NCBI GenBank assembly: GCA_003550445.1
Contig: PUKG01000307.1
Coordinates: 1-7,114 of the forward strand
DNA from: Halobacteroidaceae bacterium
GTDB lineage: Bacteria > Bacillota > Halanaerobiia > B1SED10-174
Length of the DNA: 7,114 bases
Direction: 5' to 3'
The notes beneath the pieces were generated by a model. It worked only from the letters and a program-made list of their open reading frames with translations, was not told where the DNA came from and searched no databases. Below are positions 1-6,238 of the stretch, in pieces (position 1 is the first letter of the stretch; the number at the start of each line of letters is the position of its first letter). The position numbers were made by a program, and so were the translations under genes.

Positions 1-761
1 ACCATTTCTTCAGTTACAAGGCTTGGAGCTTTTGCACCGGGCAGGAGAACTCCACCAATAACAAGGTCAGAATCCTTGACAGCCTCGGCAATATTAAGAC
101 TGTTGGACATAACAGTTTTTACCTGTCCGCGGAAAATATCATCCAGGTATTGCATTTGCTTGTGGCTAATATCAAGAATTGTTACTTCACCACCAAGTCC
201 AAGAGCCATTTTTGCAGAGTTAATTCCAACGGCTCCTCCTCCAATAATGGTAACCTTTGCGGGACCTACTCCAGGAACTCCACCTAGAAGCACTCCCTTT
301 CCACCATGGTGCTTTTCCAGGAAACGGATACCCATCTGGGGAGCAAGGCGTCCTGCAACTTCACTCATTGGATTAAGGAGTGGCAATCCACCCTGCTTGT
401 CTTCAACAGTTTCATAAGCAATTGCAACAACCTTTTTCTCCATCAGGGACAGGGTAAGTTCTTTAGGAACACCTGCAAGATGCAGGAATGTAAACAATAT
501 TTGTCCTTCTTTAAAAAATTTGTACTCTTCTGCTTCAGGTTCTTTAACTTTGATAACCATTTCAGTATCCCAGGCTTCTTCCCTGGAAACCATTTTTGCT
601 CCTGCCTTTTCAAAGTCCTCGTTACTGATTCCGCTTCCGAGGCCTCCATCTTTCTGAACCAGAACCTCGTGTCCGCTGGAGGTGAGTGCTTCGACTCCAG
701 CAGGGGTAATCGCAATTCGATTTTCCTTGTCCTTAATTTCCTTAGGTACACCAATAAGCAT
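1..761 (-). CDS. ald: Alanine dehydrogenase, C-terminus beyond left edge
   Basis: NAD-dependent L-alanine dehydrogenase, which interconverts L-alanine with pyruvate and ammonia in the cytoplasm. The frame is open from an ATG at 761 to the left edge: 253 codons plus two bases, against about 370 residues for the family, so roughly the last third is missing. Family residues seen are Arg15 (in KENRIAITPAG), Lys73 in KVKEP, and His94 in TFLHLAG; these match the substrate-binding Arg/Lys and catalytic His of characterised enzymes. The motif MSEVAGRLA lies at 132-140, GGVPGVGPA at 160-168, a Rossmann nucleotide loop GGGAVG at 174-179, and Asp197 at the end of the following strand, where NAD ribose is bound. 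VLLPGAKAP follows at 238-246. The second catalytic region (family Asp270) falls outside the window. The gene has its own promoter and a GGAGGT site 9 bases before the ATG. Its glycine codons are almost all GGA/GGT with no GGG, unlike the gene upstream. The identification is secure. Confidence 0.96.
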   Translation of the reverse strand, partial: MLIGVPKEIKDKENRIAITPAGVEALTSSGHEVLVQKDGGLGSGISNEDFEKAGAKMVSREEAWDTEMVIKVKEPEAEEYKFFKEGQILFTFLHLAGVPKELTLSLMEKKVVAIAYETVEDKQGGLPLLNPMSEVAGRLAPQMGIRFLEKHHGGKGVLLGGVPGVGPAKVTIIGGGAVGINSAKMALGLGGEVTILDISHKQMQYLDDIFRGQVKTVMSNSLNIAEAVKDSDLVIGGVLLPGAKAPSLVTEEM

Positions 762-770
762 GCTATTACT

Positions 771-831
771 ACCTCCTTTTTTTCCTTGCTTGTTATTTTG
801 ATTATAATGCAAATTTTATGCCAAAAGCCAA
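771..831 (-). promoter_or_regulatory. Promoter and ribosome binding site of ald
   Basis: The 73-base gap before ald contains a perfect minus-strand TATAAT at 806-801. A weak -35 candidate, TTGGCT, lies at 831-826 with a long 19-base spacer. Transcription would begin near 794, giving a leader of about 33 bases. AGGAGGT at 777-771 lies 9 bases before the ATG and is a strong ribosome binding site. The -10 match and its position are clear; the -35 assignment is tentative. The promoter suggests that ald is transcribed independently of the upstream run of genes, although readthrough is possible because no convincing terminator is visible. Confidence 0.6.
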
Positions 832-834
832 TTT

Positions 835-1995
835 TCAGGCTTCAGGCCATAATACCTTTCCGTACTTTCCCCCTCCCCCTTTTTCAATTACTAAATCTCC
901 CTCTCGTAAATTCAAAACCATCTCTACCCGCTTTCGATCCAGGAACCCACCCAAATCTTGCGGGGAAGCGTTATGGATAATCTCCATTTCTGTTCCTAGG
1001 TTCTGGTAAAGAGTATTTATTGTCCCGGGACCAAAGCCTGGTAAAAGGTGAAGGGGAAGGTGAGGTAAATATTCGGGACGCTTGGGAAGGGGATGATTGA
1101 CCTCTGACAAATCGGAAATTCGATTGGAAACCCCGGGAACAAGTCCGTTTTTTGAACACCTCGGACAGATATTTTTCTTCGTTTTCCCGGGAAAAAAGCC
1201 ACAATAACGGCAGCGAGTTGCAAAGTATTTCCCCATAGAAGGGGGAAAACCCCTAAAGGTAATTGACTTTTCTTCCGAAGAAACAATCCTGAAAAGGTGT
1301 TCAAAATCCCTTACACCCGTGTCAATTTCCAGGTACTCCCTGCCAATATTTTTCCCCGAGTGAGCATCAGACCCTACAATAAAAGGGAAGGAATGTAACT
1401 CCGAAATTTGATCAGCCATTTTTCTATCCGCACTAAGGCCAAGTTCAATAAAATCAATTTCGTCAACCAAACCTTCAAGGTTTTTCAGGCTATCAAGCTG
1501 GCCAAAGTATCCTTTAAATGGTGTAAAGGCATGGGCGAGAGCAAGTTGCCCGCCCAACTCCGTTACCAGGGGCAGGGCTTTGTGAATTCCATCACGTAAA
1601 AACTGAGTACTTAGCCCGGCGTTCGCTATCCTTTTTCCCAAAAAGGAATGAAATGTTTTTAACTCTCCCAATCCGGGAAAAAAGGCAAGAAAGTGAACCC
1701 GGGCTCCGTTTATTTCCATTTCCCACTCTGAACCGGGAATAATCAGAAGACCTCCGGGAGTCCTAAAACCCCCACCCGGACATTCAGATAATTCCTTACT
1801 ACAAATTAAATCGGTTAATTCTTGCAAAACTCCACTGCAGGCAGCGTCGACAATTCCAAGAACATTAATTCCTTTAACTCGTTCAGCATAATCGATTGCC
1901 CGAAGGAGGGTAAGCTCAGAAGACGCAGTTATCTTTACCGGTTTTCCTGCAGCTCTTCCCAGGTGGACATGCAGGTCACAATAACTTTTCAACAC
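835..1995 (-). CDS. Endonuclease Q family DNA repair protein (PHP domain, zinc finger, HhH)
   Basis: A 386-residue protein of the endonuclease Q (EndoQ) family. Characterised members (Pyrococcus/Thermococcus, Bacillus pumilus) nick DNA 5' of deaminated bases (uracil, hypoxanthine) and of abasic sites. The N-terminal PHP metallohydrolase domain shows DLHVHLGRA with His9 and His11, Asp50 in GIVDA, Glu90 in GSEWEM, His155 in LAHAF, and GSDAHS with Asp210 and His212; these are the likely metal ligands. A zinc-finger-like Cys4 set follows (Cys262, Cys265, Cys277, Cys280; spacing CX2C-X11-CX2C). Then comes a helix-hairpin-helix-like stretch LLPGFGPGTINTLYQNLG at 317-334, expected to bind DNA backbone. 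The start is GTG at 1995, overlapping the nudF stop by 7 bases; AGGAAA at 2008-2003 supports it, and a TTG at 1992 is an alternative. The domain order matches EndoQ throughout. Which lesions this protein cuts is inferred from the family only. Confidence 0.88.
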   Translation of the reverse strand: MLKSYCDLHVHLGRAAGKPVKITASSELTLLRAIDYAERVKGINVLGIVDAACSGVLQELTDLICSKELSECPGGGFRTPGGLLIIPGSEWEMEINGARVHFLAFFPGLGELKTFHSFLGKRIANAGLSTQFLRDGIHKALPLVTELGGQLALAHAFTPFKGYFGQLDSLKNLEGLVDEIDFIELGLSADRKMADQISELHSFPFIVGSDAHSGKNIGREYLEIDTGVRDFEHLFRIVSSEEKSITFRGFPPSMGKYFATRCRYCGFFPGKTKKNICPRCSKNGLVPGVSNRISDLSEVNHPLPKRPEYLPHLPLHLLPGFGPGTINTLYQNLGTEMEIIHNASPQDLGGFLDRKRVEMVLNLREGDLVIEKGGGGKYGKVLWPEA

Positions 1996-2483
1996 TTGTT
2001 AATTTCCTGCAGAAAAAAGTGAAGCCCTATAATGGTTTTTGCATCATTAAAAATCCCTTTCTGCAGCCCTTCTTTAATTTCCTTTTCCCCAATAATTACT
2101 TTTTCCAGGCCTTTTTCCTGGGGAGGCCCTTCACTTTTAAGCCCTTCAGCCTGAAACAAATATAACTCTTCGTTACTGTATCCTGGGGAGGAAAAAAATT
2201 TCTGGATAAGTTTAATAGATCTACAGCTATAACCGGTTTCTTCTAAGAGTTCTCTTTTCCCCGACTCTATAGGTTCTTCGTTTGGTTCTAATAATCCTGC
2301 TGGTAATTCTAAAATATATTCATTTACCGCAGGCCGGAACTGTCTGATTAATATAATCTTATTATCCGGTAAAACAGGAAGAATAACCACCGCTCCAGGG
2401 TGTTTAATTACCTCATATTTTCCTTTTAGCCTTTGCAATTTAAGCAGTTTTCCGGAAAAAATTTCTTCCCGTTCCCTTTTCAT
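1989..2483 (-). CDS. nudF: ADP-ribose pyrophosphatase (Nudix hydrolase NudF)
   Basis: A Nudix hydrolase of 164 residues, the usual size for NudF-type ADP-ribose pyrophosphatases, which split ADP-ribose into AMP and ribose 5-phosphate. The Nudix box is complete: Gly63, five residues, Glu69, seven residues, Arg77-Glu78, then the metal-binding pair Glu81-Glu82, Gly84. A proline (Pro100, in SSPGYSNE) sits 16 residues after Gly84, a hallmark of the ADP-ribose-specific subgroup. The RQFRPAV motif at 47-53 is also typical. I chose ATG at 2483 because AGGTGG lies 5 bases upstream of it. The in-frame GTG at 2492 lies inside that ribosome binding site and would add only three residues (MVL). The gene follows the peptidase gene by 33 bases and overlaps the EndoQ gene by 7, which points to translational coupling with it. 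Confidence 0.92.
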   Translation of the reverse strand: MKREREEIFSGKLLKLQRLKGKYEVIKHPGAVVILPVLPDNKIILIRQFRPAVNEYILELPAGLLEPNEEPIESGKRELLEETGYSCRSIKLIQKFFSSPGYSNEELYLFQAEGLKSEGPPQEKGLEKVIIGEKEIKEGLQKGIFNDAKTIIGLHFFLQEINKC

Positions 2484-2488
2484 TAGAA

Positions 2489-2494
2489 CCACCT
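2489..2494 (-). promoter_or_regulatory. Ribosome binding site that sets the nudF start
   Basis: AGGTGG reads on the minus strand 5 bases before the ATG at 2483. The alternative GTG at 2492-2490 is part of this same site, so it is a poor initiation codon. This argues for the 164-residue form over the 167-residue form. Confidence 0.6.
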
Positions 2495-2516
2495 TTTCCT
2501 GATTTAAGAGCCTTTT

Positions 2517-3626
2517 CTAATCCTGGAGAATATTTACAATTAGCCTGGTGAGATCCGCCAGGTCGGAGAAGGGAACATACTCATCTGTTGAGTGAGCTTT
2601 TTCCATCCCGGTGGCCAGGTTAAGGGTGGGAATCCCTTTTCCGTTAAATATGTTAGCATCGCTACCCCCACCACTGGCCAATAATTTGGGTTCTTTCCCC
2701 AGTTTTTCCAGGGCCTTTTTACATCTAATCACAGCTTCATCTTCTGGGGAAAACTCGAATGCAGGATAAAGGTTTTCGGCTTCAAATTCCAGTTTTGCTC
2801 CCAACTCATCAGCAGCTTTTTGAAAAATTTCTTCCATTTTTCTGGTTTCTTTTTCTAATTTCTCTGGATTGTGACTTCGAATTTCTCCTTCCATAGATAC
2901 CTCATCGGGAACAACATTTCTGGCTTTTCCACCCTTTATTGTCCCGATATTGGAAGTGGTTTCCGAGTCTATTCTTCCCTGTTCTATTTTTCCCAGGGCT
3001 AAGCTTGCTACCTTAATAGCATTTATCCCTTCTTCGGGGCTCACTCCCGCATGACTTGCTTTTCCTTTTACCTTAACTTTAATACCGTTATGCGTAGGTC
3101 CTTTTATTATTATTGTTCCTACAGGGCCATTGGAATCAAAGGCAAACCCAAAATCTGCTTTAAGAGAACCGTCTTCCAGGTTTTTTGCCCCTAACAAACC
3201 AACCTCTTCTGAAACCGTAAAAACAAGCTCCACAGGATAATGGTCTAAACCGTTTTCTTTTATTGTATAAAGAGCTTCAAAAATCGGTGCAATTCCTGAG
3301 ATATCGTCTGCAGCAAGGATGGTTTCACCTTTTGATCGGAATACTCCATCTTCTAAAACTGGCTCGATGTTTTTTCCAGGCTCAACTCTATCAAGATGGG
3401 CGGTAAACATAATCGTTGGAGCTTCTTTGTTTTTCCCTGGTAGATAGGCAATAATGTTACCAGCGTTGCCCCCTGTTTTTTCGCCTGCCTTATCTTCGGA
3501 AACCTCCAACCCGAGATCTTTCAAATGCTTAATAACGTAATCCGCAAGTTCTCTTTCCTGTCCCGAGGGGCTATCAATTTTTACCATCTCAACAAAAAAC
3601 CGCTCCAATCTTTTTTCGTCAATCAT
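2517..3626 (-). CDS. PepT-like M20 family metallopeptidase
   Basis: A cytoplasmic di-zinc aminopeptidase or tripeptidase of the M20 family, in the peptidase-T-like branch that includes Bacillus YqjE. At 369 residues it has normal length. Metal ligands and catalytic residues can be read in order: His77 and Asp79 in TAHLDRVEPG, the bridging Asp107 in LAADDISGI, Glu140 (general base) and Glu141 in VSEEVGLLGA, Asp164 in AFDSNGPVG, and His345 in KAHSTDEYVP. The lid/dimerisation domain spans about 175-285 and carries GKASHAGVSPEEGINAI. ATG at 3626 is preceded by GAGGTGA, so the start is secure. The gene begins 14 bases after the oxidoreductase gamma gene and 33 bases before nudF. A role in releasing amino acids from small peptides fits the neighbouring amino-acid fermentation genes. 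The substrate is inferred; carboxypeptidase or deacylase activity in M20 relatives cannot be excluded. Confidence 0.88.
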   Translation of the reverse strand: MIDEKRLERFFVEMVKIDSPSGQERELADYVIKHLKDLGLEVSEDKAGEKTGGNAGNIIAYLPGKNKEAPTIMFTAHLDRVEPGKNIEPVLEDGVFRSKGETILAADDISGIAPIFEALYTIKENGLDHYPVELVFTVSEEVGLLGAKNLEDGSLKADFGFAFDSNGPVGTIIIKGPTHNGIKVKVKGKASHAGVSPEEGINAIKVASLALGKIEQGRIDSETTSNIGTIKGGKARNVVPDEVSMEGEIRSHNPEKLEKETRKMEEIFQKAADELGAKLEFEAENLYPAFEFSPEDEAVIRCKKALEKLGKEPKLLASGGGSDANIFNGKGIPTLNLATGMEKAHSTDEYVPFSDLADLTRLIVNILQD

Positions 3627-3640
3627 TGGGTCACCTCTGT

Positions 3641-4180
3641 TTATTCCCGTGCAGCCTCCATACCCTTTTTCAGGGCTTCTTCATTCAGGGGAATTAGTTT
3701 GTGGTGGCGTTCCGGTAAATTTTTTTTCAAAGAGGACAAAATTGAGTCTACCTCAACTATTTTTACTTTTTCAATTACTGCTCCCAGGGCAACCATGTTA
3801 GCTGCCCTATCGCTTCCTACCTCTCCAGCTAATTCATTGGCAGGGATTTTAATCACTCTAATATCCTGGCGATCCGGTTCCTCTTTAATAAGAGAGCTAT
3901 TAATTATCAGTATGCCCCCTTCTTTTAACTGGGGAGCAAACTTATCCATGGAAGGAAGATTCATTGCAACTACAACATCTGGATTGGTTACAAAAGGTGA
4001 ACCTATTCTTTCCTCGGATACAATTACGTGGCAGTTAGCAGTTCCTCCGCGCATTTCCGGTCCATAAGAGGGTAACCAGGATACTTCCTTTCCTTCAATC
4101 ATTCCCGCTCCTGCCAGGATCTGCCCCATAAGCATAACACCCTGGCCGCCAAATCCTGCTATAATAACCTCTTTCATCAC
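3641..4180 (-). CDS. 2-oxoacid:ferredoxin oxidoreductase, gamma subunit
   Basis: The 179-residue gamma subunit of a four-subunit 2-oxoacid:acceptor oxidoreductase, which contributes to the CoA-binding side of the complex. The start of the protein is diagnostic: EVIIAGFGGQGVMLMGQILA (GFGGQGV at 9-15), followed by PSYGPEMRGGTANCHVIVS, IGSPFVTNPDVVVAMN and a late GSDRAANMVALGA. The length matches stand-alone KorC/VorC subunits. The reading begins GTG-ATG: GTG at 4180 lies 9 bases after AGGAGG (4195-4190) and overlaps the beta stop by 3 bases, whereas ATG at 4177 is 12 bases from it, so spacing favours the GTG although ATG is the commoner codon. The gene closes the oxidoreductase cluster. Gamma subunits do not define the substrate; the branched-chain assignment comes from the neighbouring buk. 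Confidence 0.92.
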   Translation of the reverse strand: MMKEVIIAGFGGQGVMLMGQILAGAGMIEGKEVSWLPSYGPEMRGGTANCHVIVSEERIGSPFVTNPDVVVAMNLPSMDKFAPQLKEGGILIINSSLIKEEPDRQDIRVIKIPANELAGEVGSDRAANMVALGAVIEKVKIVEVDSILSSLKKNLPERHHKLIPLNEEALKKGMEAARE

Positions 4181-4929
4181 TTGTTATCCCCTCCTTCCGG
4201 TGTTCTATATTCTCCGAGGGGATAATAGGGAACCATGTTACTTTTTACCCAATCTAAGGCTTCATTGGGATTCATTCCCCAATTTGTAGGACAGGTTGAA
4301 AGAAGTTCAACAAGGGAAAAACCCTTTCCTTCCTTCTGAGTTTCAAAGGCTTTTCGGATAGCTTTTTTTGCTTTTTTAATCTCCTTATTATTAAAAAGCC
4401 CTACCCGAGCAAGATATGCAGATCCCTCAAGAGTTGAAAGCATCTCAACAACCCGAATTGGGTTCCCCGCAGATTTAGAATCTCGACCATAAGGGGATGT
4501 GGTTGTTTTTTGCCCAATCATTGTTGTGGGGGCCATTTGTCCCCCAGTCATTCCATATATTGCATTGTTTATAAAAATGGTGGTTATATTTTCTCCCCTC
4601 ATTGCTGCATGAACGATTTCGGCTGTCCCTATTGAAGCCAGGTCACCATCACCCTGATAGGTGAAAACAAAATTATCTGGCAAAACCCTTTTAATCCCTG
4701 TTGCTACGGCTGGAGCCCGCCCATGGGCAGCCTGCTGGAAATCACAATCAAAATATTCGTAGGCTAAAACAGCACAACCGACAGGGGCAACTCCTACAGT
4801 TTTTTCCCGGATACCCATTTCATCCATTACTTCTGCAACAAGGCGGTGGGTAATTCCATGAGTACATCCCGGACAATAATGAGTGGGTTTGTCCATTAAA
4901 GATTCTGGTCTTTTAGCAACAACTTTCAT
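4177..4929 (-). CDS. 2-oxoacid:ferredoxin oxidoreductase, TPP-binding beta subunit
   Basis: The 250-residue catalytic beta subunit, which binds thiamine pyrophosphate and decarboxylates the 2-oxoacid. The N-terminal HYCPGCTHG (17-25, with Cys19 and Cys22) is typical of the family. The thiamine motif runs from GDGD at 93-96 to Asn121-Asn122 (28 residues), followed by AIYGMTGGQMAPTT. The protein carries no 4Fe-4S ferredoxin motif of its own; the clusters sit in the separate small subunit encoded first in the cluster. ATG at 4929 overlaps the alpha stop in an ATGA tetranucleotide, and AAGGGG lies 9 bases upstream, so production is probably coupled to alpha. KOR (2-oxoglutarate) and VOR (branched-chain) beta subunits look alike; I infer VOR from the adjacent butyrate kinase. 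Confidence 0.94.
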   Translation of the reverse strand: MKVVAKRPESLMDKPTHYCPGCTHGITHRLVAEVMDEMGIREKTVGVAPVGCAVLAYEYFDCDFQQAAHGRAPAVATGIKRVLPDNFVFTYQGDGDLASIGTAEIVHAAMRGENITTIFINNAIYGMTGGQMAPTTMIGQKTTTSPYGRDSKSAGNPIRVVEMLSTLEGSAYLARVGLFNNKEIKKAKKAIRKAFETQKEGKGFSLVELLSTCPTNWGMNPNEALDWVKSNMVPYYPLGEYRTPEGGDNK

Positions 4930-5996
4930 TCTTTTTCACCCCTTACCAGTTCCATTATTTTTTCATAAATTTCCTGGGAGGTTGGAACCACTCCTCCGCT
5001 CCGACCATAGAAATATACAGGACAGCGACCATTGGCAGCAAGACGGACATCTTCAACCATCTGCCCACAGCTCATCTCCACAGTTAGCATAAATTTGACC
5101 TGTTCGGCTACCTTTCCAACTACCTGATCTGGATAGGGGAACAGGGAAATTGGGCGGATTAATCCGATCTTTACTCCCTCTTCCCGGGCTCTCTCAATAG
5201 CACTAAGAGCAATTCGGGCCATGGATCCAAAAGCAACAATTGCGTAATCAGCATCTTCGGTTTTATAGGTTTCTACCCGAACCTCTTCTTCCTTCATCTT
5301 TTCATATTTCTTCTGTAACCTGATATTTAATTCCTCCAGTTTTTCTGCCTGAAGGCTCAAAGAATTAATAATATTGGGTTTTCGATCTTTGTTGCCAACA
5401 GTGGCCCATTCTTTTTTAGGGAGATCCTCGGGAGAAATCTCCTCACCAAACTCAACTGGTTCCATCATTTGGCCAATCATACCGTCTCCGAGAATCATTA
5501 CAGGATTTCGATATTTATCAGCAAGTTCAAAAGCTTCTGTAGTCAGGTCAACAGCTTCCTGAACTGATTGGGGAGCCAAAACCAGAAGGCGGTAGTCTCC
5601 ATGACCCCCACCTTTTGTGGCCTGAAGATAATCGGATTGAGCAGGCTGAATTCCCCCTAAACCGGGTCCTCCCCTAATTATATTAACAATAACTCCGGGA
5701 AGTTCTGACCCGGCCATGTAGGAAATTCCTTCCTGTTTAAGGCTAATTCCTGGACTGGAGGAAGAAGTCATAACCCTCGCCCCGGCTCCTGCCGCTCCGT
5801 ATACCATGTTTATTGCAGCAACCTCACTTTCTGCCTGTAAAAAGACCCCATCTTCCATTGGGAGTCTTCGGGCCATATAGGCAGGAAGTTCATTTTGAGG
5901 GGTTATCGGGTACCCAAAAAAGAAACGACAACCAGCCTTTATTGCAGCCTCAGCTATTGCTTCATTTCCCTTCATTAAAATTTTATCGGTCATCAT
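4926..5996 (-). CDS. vorB: 2-oxoacid:ferredoxin oxidoreductase, alpha subunit (VorB-like)
   Basis: The 355-356-residue alpha subunit of the VOR/KOR type. Near the N-terminus GNEAIAEAAIKAG (10-22) is followed by GYPITPQNELPAYMA (YPITP at 29-33) and ESEVAAINMVYGAAGAGAR. TSSSSPGISLKQEGISYMAG starts at 77, then IIRGGPGLGGIQPAQSDYLQ at 106-124. Together these form the pyrimidine-binding domain I. A charged, probably coiled linker lies at about 214-240, and domain II begins near ADYAIVAFGS (249-258). The start is ambiguous between ATG at 5996 and ATG at 5993: GGAGG at 6004-6000 is 3 bases from the first and 6 from the second, so 5993 (355 residues) may be the real one. The first overlaps the ferredoxin stop as ATGA. 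The name vorB follows common usage for this alpha family; other schemes call it vorA or korA. The branched-chain substrate is inferred from the neighbouring buk. Confidence 0.92.
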   Translation of the reverse strand: MMTDKILMKGNEAIAEAAIKAGCRFFFGYPITPQNELPAYMARRLPMEDGVFLQAESEVAAINMVYGAAGAGARVMTSSSSPGISLKQEGISYMAGSELPGVIVNIIRGGPGLGGIQPAQSDYLQATKGGGHGDYRLLVLAPQSVQEAVDLTTEAFELADKYRNPVMILGDGMIGQMMEPVEFGEEISPEDLPKKEWATVGNKDRKPNIINSLSLQAEKLEELNIRLQKKYEKMKEEEVRVETYKTEDADYAIVAFGSMARIALSAIERAREEGVKIGLIRPISLFPYPDQVVGKVAEQVKFMLTVEMSCGQMVEDVRLAANGRCPVYFYGRSGGVVPTSQEIYEKIMELVRGEKE

Positions 5997-6211
5997 TTAC
6001 CTCCTTCCTCTTTATAAACTTCAATTACTGTATCTGGACAGATCTCATAACAAAAACCACAACCGATACACTTATCCATTTCATCCACATATGCTGGATG
6101 ATATCCCTTCTTGTTAATCCCATCACTCATTTTTATGATTTTTACCGGACACACCGGGGGACAGAGATTACACCCCTTACATCTTTCAGAATCAAAAACA
6201 ACTTTGGGCAC
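5993..6211 (-). CDS. 2-oxoacid:ferredoxin oxidoreductase, two-[4Fe-4S] ferredoxin-like delta subunit
   Basis: A 72-residue ferredoxin-type subunit that carries electrons from the thiamine site towards free ferredoxin. Two classical cluster motifs are complete: Cys11, Cys14, Cys17 with Cys21 (CKGCNLCPPVCP), and Cys48, Cys51, Cys54 with Cys58 (CIGCGFCYEICP). The loop between them (GINKKGYHPAYVDEMDK) is typical of the KorD/VorD family, not of free 2[4Fe-4S] ferredoxins. The start is GTG at 6211, 7 bases after AGGAGG at 6224-6219; no ATG is available nearby. The stop overlaps the alpha start. It is the first gene of the cluster and follows the buk stop by 27 bases with no promoter or terminator visible between them. 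Confidence 0.93.
   Translation of the reverse strand: MPKVVFDSERCKGCNLCPPVCPVKIIKMSDGINKKGYHPAYVDEMDKCIGCGFCYEICPDTVIEVYKEEGGK
5999..6004 (-). promoter_or_regulatory. Ribosome binding site of the alpha subunit gene, inside the ferredoxin gene end
   Basis: GGAGGT reads on the minus strand within the last codons of the delta-subunit gene (Gly-Gly-Lys-stop). It lies upstream of two adjacent ATG codons (5996 and 5993), and its distance fits the second better. Its place inside the preceding gene, next to an overlapping stop, suggests that alpha is translated by coupling to delta. Confidence 0.55.
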
Positions 6212-6238
6212 TACTGGTCCTCCTTCCCTTTCCGTTAG

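Noticed and set aside
830..838. AATTTTCAG, resembling the left half of a CodY box near the ald promoter
   Set aside because: The right half of the 15-base consensus does not match at all, so it scores only nine of fifteen and is probably chance in AT-rich DNA.
825..842. Possible terminator after the EndoQ gene (AAGCC / GGCTT with an 8-base loop, then TTTT)
   Set aside because: The stem has only five firm pairs, overlaps the EndoQ stop codon and is followed by a broken T run. It also overlaps the candidate ald -35. Too weak to call.
306..980. A 224-codon open frame on the plus strand
   Set aside because: It runs antisense through ald and the end of the EndoQ gene, has low-complexity Phe/Leu/Ser-rich content, resembles no family, and is explained by the minus-strand coding.
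1182..1195. Perfect 14-base palindrome TTTTCCCGGGAAAA in the EndoQ gene
   Set aside because: About half a palindrome of this length is expected by chance in such a window, and it falls on the codons for FFPGK, a stretch also shaped by the gene's frequent Pro-Gly codons.
3525..4067. A 180-codon open frame on the plus strand
   Set aside because: It is antisense to the peptidase and gamma-subunit genes, whose conserved motifs are unmistakable; the plus-strand translation shows no recognisable domain.
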